This document shows positions 21,537 to 34,699 of a stretch of 64,000 nucleotides of DNA, piece after piece. The notes below the pieces were generated by a model. That model saw only the letters and a program-made list of their open reading frames with translations. It had not been told where the DNA came from and did not search any database. Origin of the DNA: Camillea tinctor (Eukaryota > Ascomycota > Sordariomycetes > Xylariales > Xylariaceae); NCBI GenBank assembly GCA_022578605.1, contig MU394087.1, positions 186,001 through 250,000 of the forward strand, in the 5' to 3' direction. The position numbers and the translations under genes were made by a program. Position 1 is the stretch's first letter, and each line of letters opens with the position of its first letter.

Positions 21537-23142
21537 ATGTCGTTACCTCAAGGCTCACCTCGACTACCCAGTCCACCACCTCCGGCCGAGATTCAGATCG
21601 GTCCTAAATCCCCGGGGCTGGGTACCACGGCTAGTCGTCAAGCACAACAGATGGAGCAGAGTGTGGTCGACGCCAATGCAAAGCGGCGCATACATCCGGG
21701 CACCAAATCTGAGGATATGGCTGCCGGACCTCCTCTAGTGCCTTTGAACGAAGTACGTACTGTCTCGTCCCATCCTGCCTTGCCACGCTTGCTGATACCA
21801 GAGACCACAGCTCGATTCCGCCTTTCAATTGCAAGAACACCTGGCTGCTCTTCATTACCACCATTCTCTCTCCAACACGACCCCTATAACCCGCACCACA
21901 GCTGTCCTACTAGCCCAGCCGCCCCCCGGCATCGACCGTACACTCTGGCTCTACGAGCTATGCCGATTCCTGATCGCGCAGTGCAATAGCTTGATCGTGG
22001 GCTTCCTCTTCGATTCGCCTCCCTGCTCTGCCGCCACCTGTCCCGAGATGCGCGCCTCGGAATGGCAGTTTTTGTGTGCAGTTCACGACCAGCCGAAGAG
22101 CTGCTGCGCCATTGACTACTGCTGCCACACCCTCGACTGGGCAGCCAACGTCGTCACCAACCCTAAAATATTTCCGAGCAGGTTTGTTGTCGTAAATGAG
22201 GGCCACGATAAGGGCGCCGTGTTGAAGAACCTGATCAATGTCTTCCGCCGCCTGCACAGAATATTCGCACATGCATGGTTCCAGCACAGGGGCGTGTTCT
22301 GGTCGGTAGAAGCCCAGACTGGTTTGTATGCTTTCTTTAAGACGGTATGCGACATGTACGATCTTTTGCCTGCGGAGAATTATAAGCTCCCCCCTGAAGC
22401 GGAAGGGTTGGAACCCGCGCTGTCGGAGAAGGATGAGAAGCAGCCAGTCATAACAAGTATTGCTAAACCCCCCTTCCAGTTCCATGAGGGGTCTGAGCAC
22501 GATGACGATCGCCACAGTCTACATGCGCGTAGAAGTAATACCGCCAGACACTCGAGCAGACCCTCAACTGGTAGTGCAGTGACCACTGTCATCGAGGAAG
22601 GCGAGGATGAGCATTCAGACGTTACAAAGCAGCTTAAGAGTATGCATATCTCGAGACCCGAACCAGCAGAAGAGGAGTCCGGGGAGTCCGGGGAGTCAGG
22701 GGAGTCAGGGGAGTCGGGAGTCGAAGTCCCCGTTATTGTAGAGGGTGAGATGGTGGATGAGTCGAATAGTATCCAGCCACCATCCAATCACCAGGACAAC
22801 ACACAATCTGAGGTGAAGGTTGAAGTACAGGAGACTACTTCCCCGGAACCAGACACTCCAGAGGATAGCGACAAAAACAACACGACCGTGCAAGATGTGC
22901 CGCTGCTCGACCAGGAGAAGCCAGAAGATACTCATCAGCAGGAGGGCGAAAGCAGCGGACCAGCTAAAGAGGAAGTTGAAAAGGAGGTCTCTGCCGAGGA
23001 ACCCGAGCCCCCCGAGCCCAGCCCAGAAGCAACTGAGGGAACTGAGCCTTCCTCGGTAGAATCAGAATCCCCTGATGGAACCGCCGATACGGCCTCCAAA
23101 GAAAAAGAGGAGCCGAGCTCAGAGAAGGGTAACGCGGAGTAG
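21537..23142 (+). CDS. mob3: MOB3/phocein-type MOB protein, STRIPAK component
   Basis: Exons 21537..21752 and 21811..23142 join in phase 0 to 515 aa. After a Pro-rich N-terminus (SLPQGSPRLPSPPPP) comes a full Mob1/phocein domain (about 73-265). The predicted zinc ligands are C144 and C149 (CSAATCPEM) and H226 and H231 (HAWFQH). The sequence fits the phocein/MOB3 branch rather than Mob1/Mob2. In Sordariomycetes MOB3 is part of the STRIPAK phosphatase-kinase complex needed for hyphal fusion and fruiting-body development. The rest is a long acidic, probably disordered tail with a 9-nt repeat encoding GES. The frame ends at a TAG (23140-23142), but the same frame stays open for 82 more codons to a TAA at 23389-23391 and still looks coding, so the true C-terminus is uncertain. 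Confidence 0.95.
22672..22716 (+). repeat. 9-nt tandem repeat encoding Gly-Glu-Ser in mob3
   Basis: Five near-identical 9-nt units (GGGGAGTCN; the first starts GAGGAG) in the acidic tail encode EES-GES-GES-GES-GES. Slippage here would change length without shifting the frame, so it is likely polymorphic between strains. Confidence 0.85.
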
Positions 23143-23391
23143 GAGCCCGATACATCTGCAGAGCACATTGAGGGCGTCGATGAACCCGACGATGACAACG
23201 CCTACCTGACTGATGTGGACCAGGTCATCCATCGCGGAAGACAGATGGTCAAACGAATCCAAAGAAGGCGGGCATGCGCCCGTCCGCCGAAGATAGAAGT
23301 CACGAACGCGGAAACGAATACAATTATTGACCCTACATGGGAGATAGTCGATCGTCTACAACAAAGCCCGAAACAACATCCGCAGAAATAA
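23143..23391 (+). other. Open in-frame extension after the mob3 stop (82 codons)
   Basis: Directly after the TAG the mob3 frame continues as acidic EPDTSAEHIEGVDEPDDDN, then a basic helix-like NAYLTDVDQVIHRGRQMVKR, ending at TAA 23389-23391. The acidic composition continues that of the preceding tail. It could be reached by stop readthrough, or by removing a 33-nt GTAACG..CTGCAG segment (23129..23161) that has intron-like ends and keeps the frame but is shorter than usual fungal introns. Otherwise it is a relic of a recent nonsense mutation or a sequence error. Confidence 0.5.
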
Positions 23392-26300
23392 ACAGCAAAA
23401 ACCGAAGAAACCGGTTTAAAAGTGAATAAGGAAGCAGATAACTTTAAACTTTGGTAATAATGGGTATCGTCGCTATTGGAAACGTGTAATGTGTATGTCA
23501 TGGTTTTAGGGAGAAAGGAAAGGAAAGGAAAGGGGAGGCGAGAGGATGGAACCGGAAGAAACCAATGGCGAGTTTCGAGGTACATAAACAAAGGGGCTTA
23601 TAAACATACGTTCTCACCCACATCCATACTGGGAGGACCGACGAGGGGTTTGTATCCAATTTTGGGCGCTGGCGCGAAGACAAAAAAAAGGAAATTAATG
23701 GAATACAGAAAAAAACAAACTTTCTTATTGTATTAATAACTTTCGAGACTTTAGAAAAAGGAGAAGAACCCCTAGGAGGAAAAAGAACGTGTGTATGGTT
23801 TGTTTATGTTTTTTTTGTCTGTATGGGGAAGTGGAAAAGAAAGATAGACAAGGTTTTGGAATCGCGCCGCTTCCCCATTCCCCTTTCCCCTTTACTTCTC
23901 TTCCCCCCCCTTTTTTTTTATTTGAGTATATTATTTTTTGTGTATGATTATGTAATTCATGTTATGAAAGCACCAATAAAAATAAAAGCGAGAAACTTTG
24001 ATTGAAATAGATGTTTTTTTACATGCTTGAACACTTGCTTGTTTTTAATGTAGGGGTTTATATAATGTTCAATGTATACCTAAATATATATATATGTGCG
24101 GTCTTATCCAGTGCCCGCCCAGTGTTTAAAGGAGAAGGGGAGGAGGAAGGTATGTTTATTTATTTGCTTACTTCTCTTTAATAATATAAAAGGGAGCAGA
24201 AAAATAAAAAGGGGTAAAAGGATAAATTGCTGTCAGTCTTACCCAGCCGGGTATAATAAGCTGGAAATATAATATCGCTATGGACCTAGCAGGGACTTAG
24301 GTAATCACTTTATTGTTATAGGAGAAACGAGAACTGCAGCTGCAACTACACGCTATTTCGCTACATACACATATCAACACTCTTCTTATTCCATATACCT
24401 TACGATTCATCGCCTCGGGTGCATAGGTAGATAGGCGTTTGAAGAAAGAAAAGAAAATGTGTTTAATTCACTGTAGCTTGTCTATTATATTTTTTTTTCA
24501 TGTATGGAACCGAAGCATGAAGAAAGAAAGAGAGAGAGAGAGATAGTTCGTCCTTCCTGTAAGACCAGGTGGCGGGTTTTGAGGGAATGTTCAGATCACC
24601 AACTCGGTTCCTCTACCCTCCCCTTTCTTTTCTAAGTGTACCCAGGTAAGTAAGATACTCGATACCCAGCTGATGGAGGGACGGACACACGTAGGTAAGT
24701 AGGTAGAAAATGAGTTGCTTCTATCGTCCTTCGAAATGAATCGAATATACGTAGGTTAAGCATATTGTATCCAAAAAACCCCCCCCCCCAACACATCATG
24801 TCCATAAGATAAAAAGGAGGCAAAAAGAAAAAGGGGAAGGAAGGGGAATGCGTAGATAAATAGTCGAATTAATGTTATCCATTACCTAAGGTTTCGTTCA
24901 TTCCTTTCTATATATAAGTATGTTCGGGTGTATGTGTGCAGATAAATATCAGTAGATAGGGGTTATATAGCACATAGTTAAGTGTAAATGGGTAAAAGTA
25001 AGTAAACCCATCTGTCTATCCGTCCCATCCGTCCGACTTGAGGTTATCCTCCCATCCATATTCCTTCCCTTCCCTTATTTTCCCTTTCCCTCCGCCCCTT
25101 TTGTCTTCCGTAGGTATTATACTATTTGCTTTCAACCCCCCTTTAAACTTCCTTTCCTTCCCGCCTTTCCCTTCCTTCCCTATCTATATGGGTATGATGG
25201 TATGGTATGATATGATATGTTGTTGTAATATGGTATTGGTTATAGATGTATTCATACGTTCTTGTTTTGCTCAGAAACGTAAGGTGGGTTCGTTAAGACT
25301 TTTTGTCTCCTGTGCGATATTCTGCAGGGATTTTCCTGTGATTTGTGTGTGTGTGTGTGTGTGTATCGAGGAAAGTATGAAACTTCAAATTATTGGTATA
25401 TATATGTGTGTGGGTGGGTGTGCGTCTATACTGGAGGTGTGCACCTGGGCTAAACGGCCTTGAAGCCGCATTTAATGATAATCCGTATTGTAAAGGGGGA
25501 AAAATAAGAAAGAACAAGGAGAGATTAACAAGATAAAAAAGAAAGAGAAATTAGACTGAGGGTGGTATGAAAGAGCTGGATGTCATAAGGCTATGTCTTG
25601 CAAGATAAGACATAAATCTAAAAGTTGTGCTCGCACATGTATTGGGTAGTGTCGGAAATAGGAAAATTTCTCAATGTTAGCAGTATTGATGTGTGGATGA
25701 GTAGAAGGAACCATGGTGATCTAGGGAATTGAGCATAATGCGTGAGGGAGTCCTGGGTTCAGACTCGAATGGCTTGGCGGGAGTTTTTGTGTGGCAGATT
25801 TGGGGTAGAGATGGAGACGTATGTGGTGGTATAAGCACCACTGGGCAACGAGGCTGGGATCTGAAACGATCAAAATCAAAGACCCGATATTCACACCGCT
25901 ACAGCGGCTCGCGGATCTAGCGGGAACGCCTCAGGGTATCCTCTAAATGAACCTCTGATACGCTGGTGATGACGCAAATCGTAGGTAGTGATTTTCGGGG
26001 TTACATCCCCGTCACACTTTTCTGGAGACTGCTTGGAAGAAAGGGCCTCTCGATTTACGTCTTCTCGTGCCGTTTATTTAAAGTGTGTCGTCCCATGTTT
26101 GTGTGGAGAGAAGGGGGAAGCGAAACCCGGCGGCAGTCCAAACAGCTGCCGTAGGGTACGACGTTGCCATGTCATGCTTACATTGCATGGACGGACCAAA
26201 ACCCTGGGGATGGATAGTTTGACGTCGTAGCACCCATATGATAGGTTCACCCTGTTCAAGGCTGGTTCCCTGACTCTGCAGGGCAGAGTTGCATCTCGGT

Positions 26301-26621
26301 TCGGGTTTCTTTCCGAATGATCTTTTCGCCGCATCAAGACGTCGTGTTTCAGACCCCTGTTGGCCTAGACGTTGCTGCATATTCACTAGTCCGGCTGAGA
26401 AATAGATGCTCGACATAGAGAAGGCCCCTAGACTTGTTTCTCTGAGGTATTACACGAATAGGCCAATGTTGTCGTGGTTCCCTATCAGCTATTAAATATG
26501 CGCCTCAAACTGCCGCCGTTACAAAAGCCCTATCACTCCTAGCTCCTTGTGAGCCGGAAGAAACTCGGAATCAAGCCCGTCATTGTCTTCCTATGTAATA
26601 GTAGTGATATTTCAGTGACAT
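23392..26621. other. Gene-poor region between mob3 and the Zn2Cys6 gene
   Basis: 3.2 kb between two converging gene 3' ends. It is AT-rich up to about 25600, with purine/pyrimidine tracts, a GA tract near 24525-24542 and a (GT)10 at 25345. From about 25700 to 26600 base composition is more balanced and some short overlapping frames exist, but none shows a domain or convincing splice structure. No gene is supported. Confidence 0.55.
25345..25364. repeat. (GT)10 microsatellite
   Basis: Ten uninterrupted GT units, intergenic, 3' of mob3. Confidence 0.9.
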
Positions 26622-29160
26622 TTACTCGGGATCCGGATCAAGGCGTATTTTAGCGAAGATTGCGCTCATTTCCCGCAGGTTTTCTGTTTGCTCGGAAACG
26701 GGGTTTCCGTTGCGTTCATCTGCAAAAGCGCGAATGCTGCGAAGTATGGGACGTAGGCCCTCGTCATTTGGTAGCCACCAATGTATGCAAGAAGGGTCCC
26801 GGAATATCTCGGCCATGCGAGCTCGTAGCATAAGAGGGAATACATATCTGTAATTTTAATACTGTCAACTTTTCTGGACTCTCCTTCAACAAAGAACAAA
26901 ATTGAGTGGAGGGAAGGGAGTAAATGGATATTATGGCAAGTAGACGTGGTAGATATCATCTGTAAAAAGGTGTAACCCGAACCAAGGGGTTGAAGCCTTA
27001 ATAACTACAGTTTTCACCACATAGCAAGAATCACGTTTGAAGTTCTACTGCCAGGGCGCTTTAAGCGATATCCCCGGCTGCATACCATGTTTGAAGAAAA
27101 GATAGTTTAATGCACAATGACTTACCCCGTAGCTTCAAGCAATGCGTACTTTCGCCTGACCCATCCATGGTGCTTTGCATCTCTCGGTAGGAAAAGAGTT
27201 GCAATTGCGAGACAAGGTTGGATAATGGTAAGGGTACCGTTTGGTGTTGATGGCCAGAGTTGGATTGCTTCAAAAATCTCGCAGATGGCAAGTGACAGGC
27301 CTCTCAGCTCGTCCGACGGCTCTCGTTGTAGGGTGAAGGCTTCCTGGCTTTTGTGCATGACAAGAATAGAATGCCATTCCGCCAATAGAATTGTTGTTGT
27401 GAACAACGGGAAATCGTAAAGGTATCCAGGCTTATACGGATCCACTATGTCGTTCTCGCCGAGTGCTTGTTTATGTTTGAAGTCGGTTATTAGGTAGTTT
27501 GGGTCTTGTATAACCGGGTCTAGATTATTTTTCCATTCATATAGTTGATTCGTGAGATGGCCATGTTCCGCAATAAAAGCATCGCCCGTGATTTCTCCTC
27601 GGCCACCCTTGGCATAGAGTATCGACATGTCCACTGATATAAGCCGCAATGTAGCAGCCTGAACTTCTGTCCTCCAACCGATGTGGTTGGGATTTTTATC
27701 CACCTGCTCCTGGTAGAAATCGATCGCAGTTGAAAACCATTCTCGTGGTAATGTTGTTTCAAACCCGGCCATCATACCGACGAAGACGTCGAATCTAACA
27801 TACCATGTTAATAGCATGCGACTTGCAGGAGACTGCATGACCGTCTGAGGGGTGTAGAGCCGTGTGAGAATGTCTAGTGCTGCTTTTTGATGCCCCATCA
27901 GGCTTACCCAATCACCAAGATACTCCTAGTATGAATTAGCATAGGTGAGCGGAATATTAGTTATTTGCAAAAATGCTATACTCACCTCGAAGGTGGCGAG
28001 TTGCAGGATCGTCAACAGGATCCCTGTGCTCTGCTTCTCTCCTCTTTTCAAAGAATTAAGGAGTAACGTAACACTTTTGTTGTAATATCGTAAAAATTCC
28101 TGGAGTTTGCCGTTCGAGTTCTGAATCGTGCGGTGGTAGGCTGCAAACCCTACGACCGCGTAGAGTAACGCATCGTTGCCGCTTTGAATAGCAAGACTAG
28201 GCAGAATTTCTTGGAAGAAGCTATCTGGGTCATTTACCATGCCGTAGTTGTAATGCGTGATGTTCTCGCAGAAGTAACCTAAGTAATACTGTAGATCTGG
28301 CGAGAGATGGCTCCAATCTGGGTGAGGCTTGTTGAAGTGCATAGCTGCATCGGATATGTGGAATGGAGTCGGAAGACTAGCAGTGGTTCCTGTTGAAGCT
28401 GATGGCGAAGAGCTCTTGGGCCCCTCCAAAGAAGGCGTCTCGGAACTTTGCCGGGTCGATGTCTTTTGCAAGTTTATTGTGGATATTGTGCTTGCTCTTC
28501 GTAGGCTCAGGTATGACTTTGACCTCAATACTGATTCTTCGTAAGGCTCCTCCTCGTCAAGGATTGACTCGAGCTTCGTGTCCTCCTCCTCATCCTCCTG
28601 CGAAGAGTCTGGGCTCGTGGCCTGGCTGGGTGCTGCTGCATCCTTTGAGGAACCCGATCCGGCTGGCCCTTTCCCTGCAGGCAGCTCGGGGTATACACAA
28701 TCTCTCTTGCCTTTGCGGCAGCCTGTGACGGTCAGCTAGCTACACTGGTTGAAGTTACGGGGGAGCTTTTCTCACGTTCACAGATGGGGTGCGTCTCGTC
28801 ACACTATACAGAAGCTTAGCACAGTTCGCTATAAATTCGAGGGGCAGAGCATACCTTGACTCGCCTGCTTCGGCAGGTGTAGCAGCCTGACCGAGTTCGA
28901 CGGTGTTTAACGTGCTCCATTCCAGGCGCGGATTTCTTTCGATTTCGATTACCCTGAGTCTTGGGCGTTTGAAACATTATCGGCTCAGAAAAGTTGGTGA
29001 AATACCCTACCCCTTGATAAGAAGCTGATAAAGGAGTTCCAGAGTCTCCCAGTTGTGTTGGGGGAGGTCGAGGTGGAAATTGGGCATCCTGGGGATTCGG
29101 ACTCGGCGACTGGCCGGTCCCCGCCACGGAGGACAAGTAGGGTTGGTAGAAACCACTCAT
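26622..29160 (-). CDS. Zn(II)2Cys6 fungal transcription factor
   Basis: Five exons (29160..28855, 28803..28776, 28722..27986, 27925..27126, 26847..26622) join in phase to 698 aa. The zinc cluster is complete: C93-x2-C96-x6-C103-x6-C110-x2-C113-x6-C120, preceded by basic KHRRTRSG. Two introns split it, so exon 2 (28 nt) encodes only CDETHPICE. A Ser/Glu-rich linker leads to a fungal-specific regulatory domain (about 220-690: YYLGYFCENITHYNYG, WLPNDEGLRPI). Such proteins bind CGG half-sites in the nucleus; the targets are unknown and there is no neighbouring biosynthetic cluster to suggest them. I chose the ATG at 29160 (MSGFYQPYLSS); an ATG nine codons upstream (29187) is in frame. The last intron is 278 nt, but both sides match one continuous C-terminal domain. 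Confidence 0.92.
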
Positions 29161-32100
29161 TTGGGAGATATCTTCAAGCCGGAACATCCGACAAGATGTG
29201 AAAGTCAAGAAAAAAAAGGATTCGAGCCACTCAGGGGGGAAGTCAGGTTCCGGTTGCTCCAAGCATGTCCAGCAGTGAGGAGATATTGAGGGGCGTCAGG
29301 TATTTCGGAGGTGTGATTTTCGCGCCGGTGGAAGTCCAAGCCGCTACGTAGGAAAGCCTAGCCCTATATGACAAAGCAAGGCTGGTCTCGATGTTCTCGA
29401 TGCTTTTGACGATTGGGTTGATGAAAATGTTGATTAGTTGTGTTCGGGTCTGACGGTTGTAGATGGGGGTAATGTTCGAGTTAAGACAAATATTCAATCG
29501 ACAAATTTCCTGGACCAATGGGCGCATTTAGTGTGACCCGGTATGCCCTTTCTACACCAACACTGCGTTTTGCCCTAGCCTCTCGCGGCGACCAGGCTCG
29601 TGTTAACCTGTCTGGACACAACAGGTCTTTAAAGGAGCACCAAACGTCTCTGGTAGCTAGGGAATTAGATGTAGAAGGGGATAATATCACGTGTGGAAAC
29701 CCCTTGTTTTCCTGATTCCGCTAAACTTAACCAGACTGGCCTGATTGCGTAGAAGCGGATGCTACGACACTTATCCAGAAAGCTTGATAGTAGCTCTGGT
29801 TATTGGTGACAAGGGATCTTCGTTGAAGAGAAAAGTCTGGGGCTTGTGTGGTTCACCTTGCAGGAGTCCCCCAGTACTGCTAAGCCCGCCTATCAGTAGC
29901 AACCCATCGAGGATCTGCTGACAGGATGATGGCGAGGCGGGGCTGGTTCATGCGATGGGTGGCTAACTTTGTCGTTATATATGTAAGGTCCGGGTTTTGT
30001 TCCCTCTTGCTATAAGGCAAGAGACACTTAGGGTTTAGAATTGTGCAGGTCAACGTGAGAAAGGGATACACACGACCGGGACTAAGTGAATCCGTACAAG
30101 AACTGTCTGATGGTTACTTGAGCTTTTGCTAAAGCGCTTGTTCGATTCCACGCGGTGCCGAGGGCGAGTTAATGAGTAGTGATCCTTCTAACCTAGTCTT
30201 CAGTATCCAACGTAGCTCAACGTAACGTATTCCGTATAGGTCGAGAAAATTAGCTGGGCTAAGGGGGGGGTTCAAGTCCATTAGGCTCCCTAGTTCATCT
30301 AGATGGGAAATACGCGTACGTAGTCTGGGACCGTTAGAGTATCCTACATAGAGGAGTCTAGACGACGGGGTTGATATCGAAACAAAAACAACGACAAATT
30401 GATGAGTAGAGGACGCCAACTTTGAAAACTTTCAGAGAGGGTCAATAATCCTAGGCGTCGATGACCCGTGCTCCTCACTATACTCGGCCAAGAACAAGGG
30501 TTCATCCCAAGGGTTAAAGCCAGGGTAGAGCCCTGTCAAGTTCAAATTTCGTGAATCCAGATTTGAGAAGTAGTAATCCCAGATAGCTCGTCCGCCCACG
30601 GGCGGAGAATGCCTCCAATTTCGACCACCGTATCGGAATAGGCCAAAGTAGGACCCGTTCAGTCAAGAGTTGCTATCGTATACTGTGGACAATACATAAC
30701 CTGAATATGTCTTTGTAGGGAGGGGTGTGGATAGATCCAGTGCTCTGGTAAGTGTACAGTACGCAATAAGAGTTGTTCCGTTTGAAGATGCCCATTTGAT
30801 GGTGAGCAGGGGGGGGGGGGAGCGTCCCTAGACTAGGGTATAAGTGTACTGAGAGAGAGAGAAGGGGGGGGAGGACTTGTGGGACATGAGAGATGCAATT
30901 CTGTCAGCGCGCAGCTATCAATGTCTACATTTGGCGCCTATCTAGCCAACCCGGGAAGACTACATGGGTGCTCTAAGAACGTTTTCTCTCACCCCTTCTT
31001 TTCTTTCTGACCTCTGCCTCCACCAGCAAGGGAAAGGGTAGCTCATAGAAGGAATATGGAAAGAGATGAGATAAGACCACGGTCCTGACAAGGGTTCACT
31101 TTCAGCCATGGGTACCTGGCAAGGTGGCCTGGCGGGGAACTGGGGAACTCACCCACCAAGAGAGAGAAGTCCCCTGGCAAAGTCCTATCACGTAGTTTGA
31201 TCAACGGCGGCTAGTGACTAGGTATTCGATCTACTGGCCTCAAATTGCACACGGGCAGTTGAGTCTGAGACGAACGAGTAGGTCAACGGTGTAAGCCAAC
31301 CTTTAGCTGGCCGTATGATGACCAGAGCTTGATACAGGTTGTGAGAGAACAGCATACATACGCATACTGTGCGGGCCGCATTCGAAGCCATATGTGGGTT
31401 CTTGTCTGATCAAATGCTTGACCTGGTCAGGTGCGGCGAATGTGCTGCGTAGCGTAGAAAGCCCACCGTCGATCGAAGATCGTCTTAGTGCAAAGCCTTC
31501 TTACACCATAGCCTAGACATGTACATACTACAGAGGGAGGTAGAGAGAGAGGGAGAAAGAGAGCTAGTGTAGGTACACACTACGGACAATACGGTGAGTC
31601 TGACTGGCGCTGGATGGGCCTAAGGCCCGGTCCTTCGACCCGGCAAAAGAGGATGCTACCTCATCAGCTGCAGAACATGTGAGTTACTGAATGCTGCGTT
31701 GATGAGCGTCCAGGACACCCTTGGACGACTGTTGATTGGATCCATCGATCTCGAAGAGCATATCAAAGCACGGGCCAGAACGGCTCATACCCGGAGAGGC
31801 TTATCAAATAGTAATTACTGCTGTGCTCTATGAGGAGAGAATATGAGGGGACAGTTATAGAGATATGACAGGTCAGTCGGGCAATTATATTGAAAAGCCC
31901 GGAGCAGCCAGGCTGCGCATACCAGATGGCCGGTAGGCTAGAACTTGGGAAAGGGAGTGAGTGTACTTGAACGTGAGGCTAGTGTACTTGAGCCAGTACG
32001 TTAGGCTATCACGCCAACGTGAATGGGTGTAGAGAACCAGGCCTGCCAGGGATAAGGACATTCCAAGAGCTTTAGAAGGTTGTTCTGTCGGGCTAAGGAG

Positions 32101-34660
32101 CCGAGATGTGCAGTGAGAAATATTATACCGTAACGTCATGGGCTTGTGTGTTATGATGATAACTGACCATCGACCCCTTGCGAAAAAACCCCGGTAAGGA
32201 CGTTAGGGATCACCCGTCCGGGTAGTTGATCTAATTTTCGCACTTCCAACGGCGGCTTGTTACATACAAGCACATCGTGAGTAGGTAGTTATGCAGTGTA
32301 GGTACAATGCGACCTGTTTGTGGGAGGAATGCAGATCTAGGCGCATCTGGTCCAACAAAATGTCATCTGTAATGTCCGGGAACCGTCTATCGTTGCATCC
32401 GTCATCTGAACTTCCCGGCATAGGATCCGAAGGGATATTGAAACGAAGAGGGTGAGAGGGGAAGGAGATTGAGAGAAAAGAAAAATACATAGAGGAGAAG
32501 TGAGAGAGAGAGAGAAGACAATAGTACATGTCATGTTATGTCATGTTAGCAAGGGTTATTACATTATATTGTATGTAAGTTTTGTTTTGGTTCTTTTACA
32601 TGTGCCTATATCGAATAGAGATGCTGTAAGGGGAGGGGGGGAGGAGGGGATTATCGTCAGGGGGGAGAATAATAAGAAAAGATGGCGTTGCTGGTTATAT
32701 TGCTAATGATGGTTTTGACGATAACAATGACGGATGATGATGTAGAAGTCAAGGAAATAACCTAGAGGAATAAGCTGAGACAAGACAAGACAAGAAAAGA
32801 AAAGATAATATGATAGTAAGGTATGGGAGAAAAAAGAAAGAAGAAGAAAGAAAGAAAAAAAAAGCAACGCTAAAAAACCAGCTTACAGTAATGTTCGGAA
32901 ACAACTCGCACTAAGGTACCTTAGACTTTAACCTTAACAGGCCCAACCAATTGTACCCGCAATCTGGACCTGCCCGTCTGTGCCTTGCAGCAACTCGTGA
33001 TTACCTTTATAGGTACACACTACCTGATACTACCTAACTTAACTCCATTAGCGGGAATTTAATTGTAATCGATAACTTCAATACCACTCTAGGTAGTATT
33101 TACTGTACTTACAGCACCGCAAACGTAGTGCATCTCTGCCATCTTGGTACAAGCTGTCATCAACTTTCCGTCTTTTGTCTATGGCCTTGCGGTGATTAAC
33201 TGCCAGGGCTAGTTCGAGAGGGTTCCCATCCTGCATACATACCTCATACTACTACTTACCATCGTTCCGTGCCTAATACTAGTGTAGCTGATACTAGGTT
33301 ACTTCCATCCTAGTTTGAGCCTCCGGACGATTTCATGCATGAACGCGAACATTAGGGTACCTAACTTGAGACTTGCGTTAACATTAAAATGGTCCAATAG
33401 CTAGTAAGTAAGTAAGTAGTACATAGGTACGTGGGCGCATCTTGATAGACCAGAGGCCCTTTTTTTTTTTTTAAACTGGGGTGGGGCTGGTATAAGTTAT
33501 TTTTTTGAGGCTAGCTAACTGGGTGAGTTTAATTTAATTAAGTTTAGTTTAGCTTACTTTTTTTAGTGCATTATGTTACATAGCTTACATCTCTGCTACA
33601 GTATAAGTCGTGAGAGTGTCCATAAATGCCCATATTTTCTCATGTGAATCGACGTTTGCATATAACTGAACCTATACATACATTAGGCCAGGCAATTATA
33701 GCCTCTCATTCTCAAACACTCATTCCCATTCTCCAGTCTCCATCCACCAACTGCAATATGACCAGATGCGATGCAGGTTTGGGATTGTTTTGGTGGATCC
33801 AGCCGTAACAATCCTAACCTTAGGTAACTTCACCTAGTGTAAACCAAGTCGAAGCTCATTGATGAAGATTAATATCAACACACCTGAAACGAAGGGTAGC
33901 TGAAACATAGGTTCAGTTGGCTCGTGAAAGTTTCAATGGCCGAATTACTGACGAGTTCCACGGTCCACCGACTAAAATACGACTTAATGACATGTTCCCT
34001 GATAGGGACTATATATATTAAAGAGTTACTATAGGTAAGAAAGCTCACGGCCCTTCCTACGCACCAGTGCACTTTACTTGGCAACTTAAGCTCCCCACAA
34101 TGTGGATTTTAGACTTAAAGAAAGTCTGATAGCTACCCACAGAAGCTCCTGTAGCAAATCATTGCTCGCGAGATGCGGCTTGTGCCGTCGCAGGTTCCTA
34201 CCAACCAACAAACATGAAGTCTCTGTTGGTCACCTCTCACCTTTACACCTGCACACATATTCCATAATCGTATTACACTACACAACATATACATATGCAA
34301 GATCCTAAAGCAGCAAAAGATGGGACGGATCTGCTACATGCCCCGGAGCCCCGAGAATATCTTCCCCGCAAGGAGGAGCCGGCCGTCTCAAACCTCAGCC
34401 ATCTCTCTTCACTGCCGGGTCTAGTGAAAGTGAAGAAGAAAAAATAGTTGTTACGCATGATTACATGCGTTGATGCGGCCCGTCTTGGACATGACGCGAA
34501 AAACTAAAGTGTAGCTCTCGTGAGGCGCTAGGAAAGCATTGAGCCTCTAATCGTAAGTAACCTGCGGCTAGCCGTAGATCCGATGAGCCAGCGCTATCAC
34601 CCTTATGCTATAGTATGCAAGTTGAGACAAGAACGGCCAGTCTCTTGTCTTTTACTCTTT

Positions 34661-34664
<4 letters not shown>

Positions 34665-34698
<34 letters not shown>
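34665..34698. repeat. (CT)17 microsatellite
   Basis: Seventeen uninterrupted CT units in the gene desert; likely length-polymorphic. Confidence 0.9.

Positions 34699-34699
<1 letters not shown>

Noticed and set aside
26074..26416. Overlapping 80-110 codon frames 3' of the Zn2Cys6 gene
   Set aside because: They contradict each other on both strands and show no domain, splice structure or compositional support.
29163..29262. N-terminal extension of the Zn2Cys6 protein up to 29262
   Set aside because: That start would be a TTG codon; the first in-frame ATGs are at 29187 and 29160.
30275..30295. GGTTCAAGTCC, a perfect tRNA B-box match
   Set aside because: The flanks cannot form a T-arm stem or an acceptor stem and no A-box is visible at the right distance.
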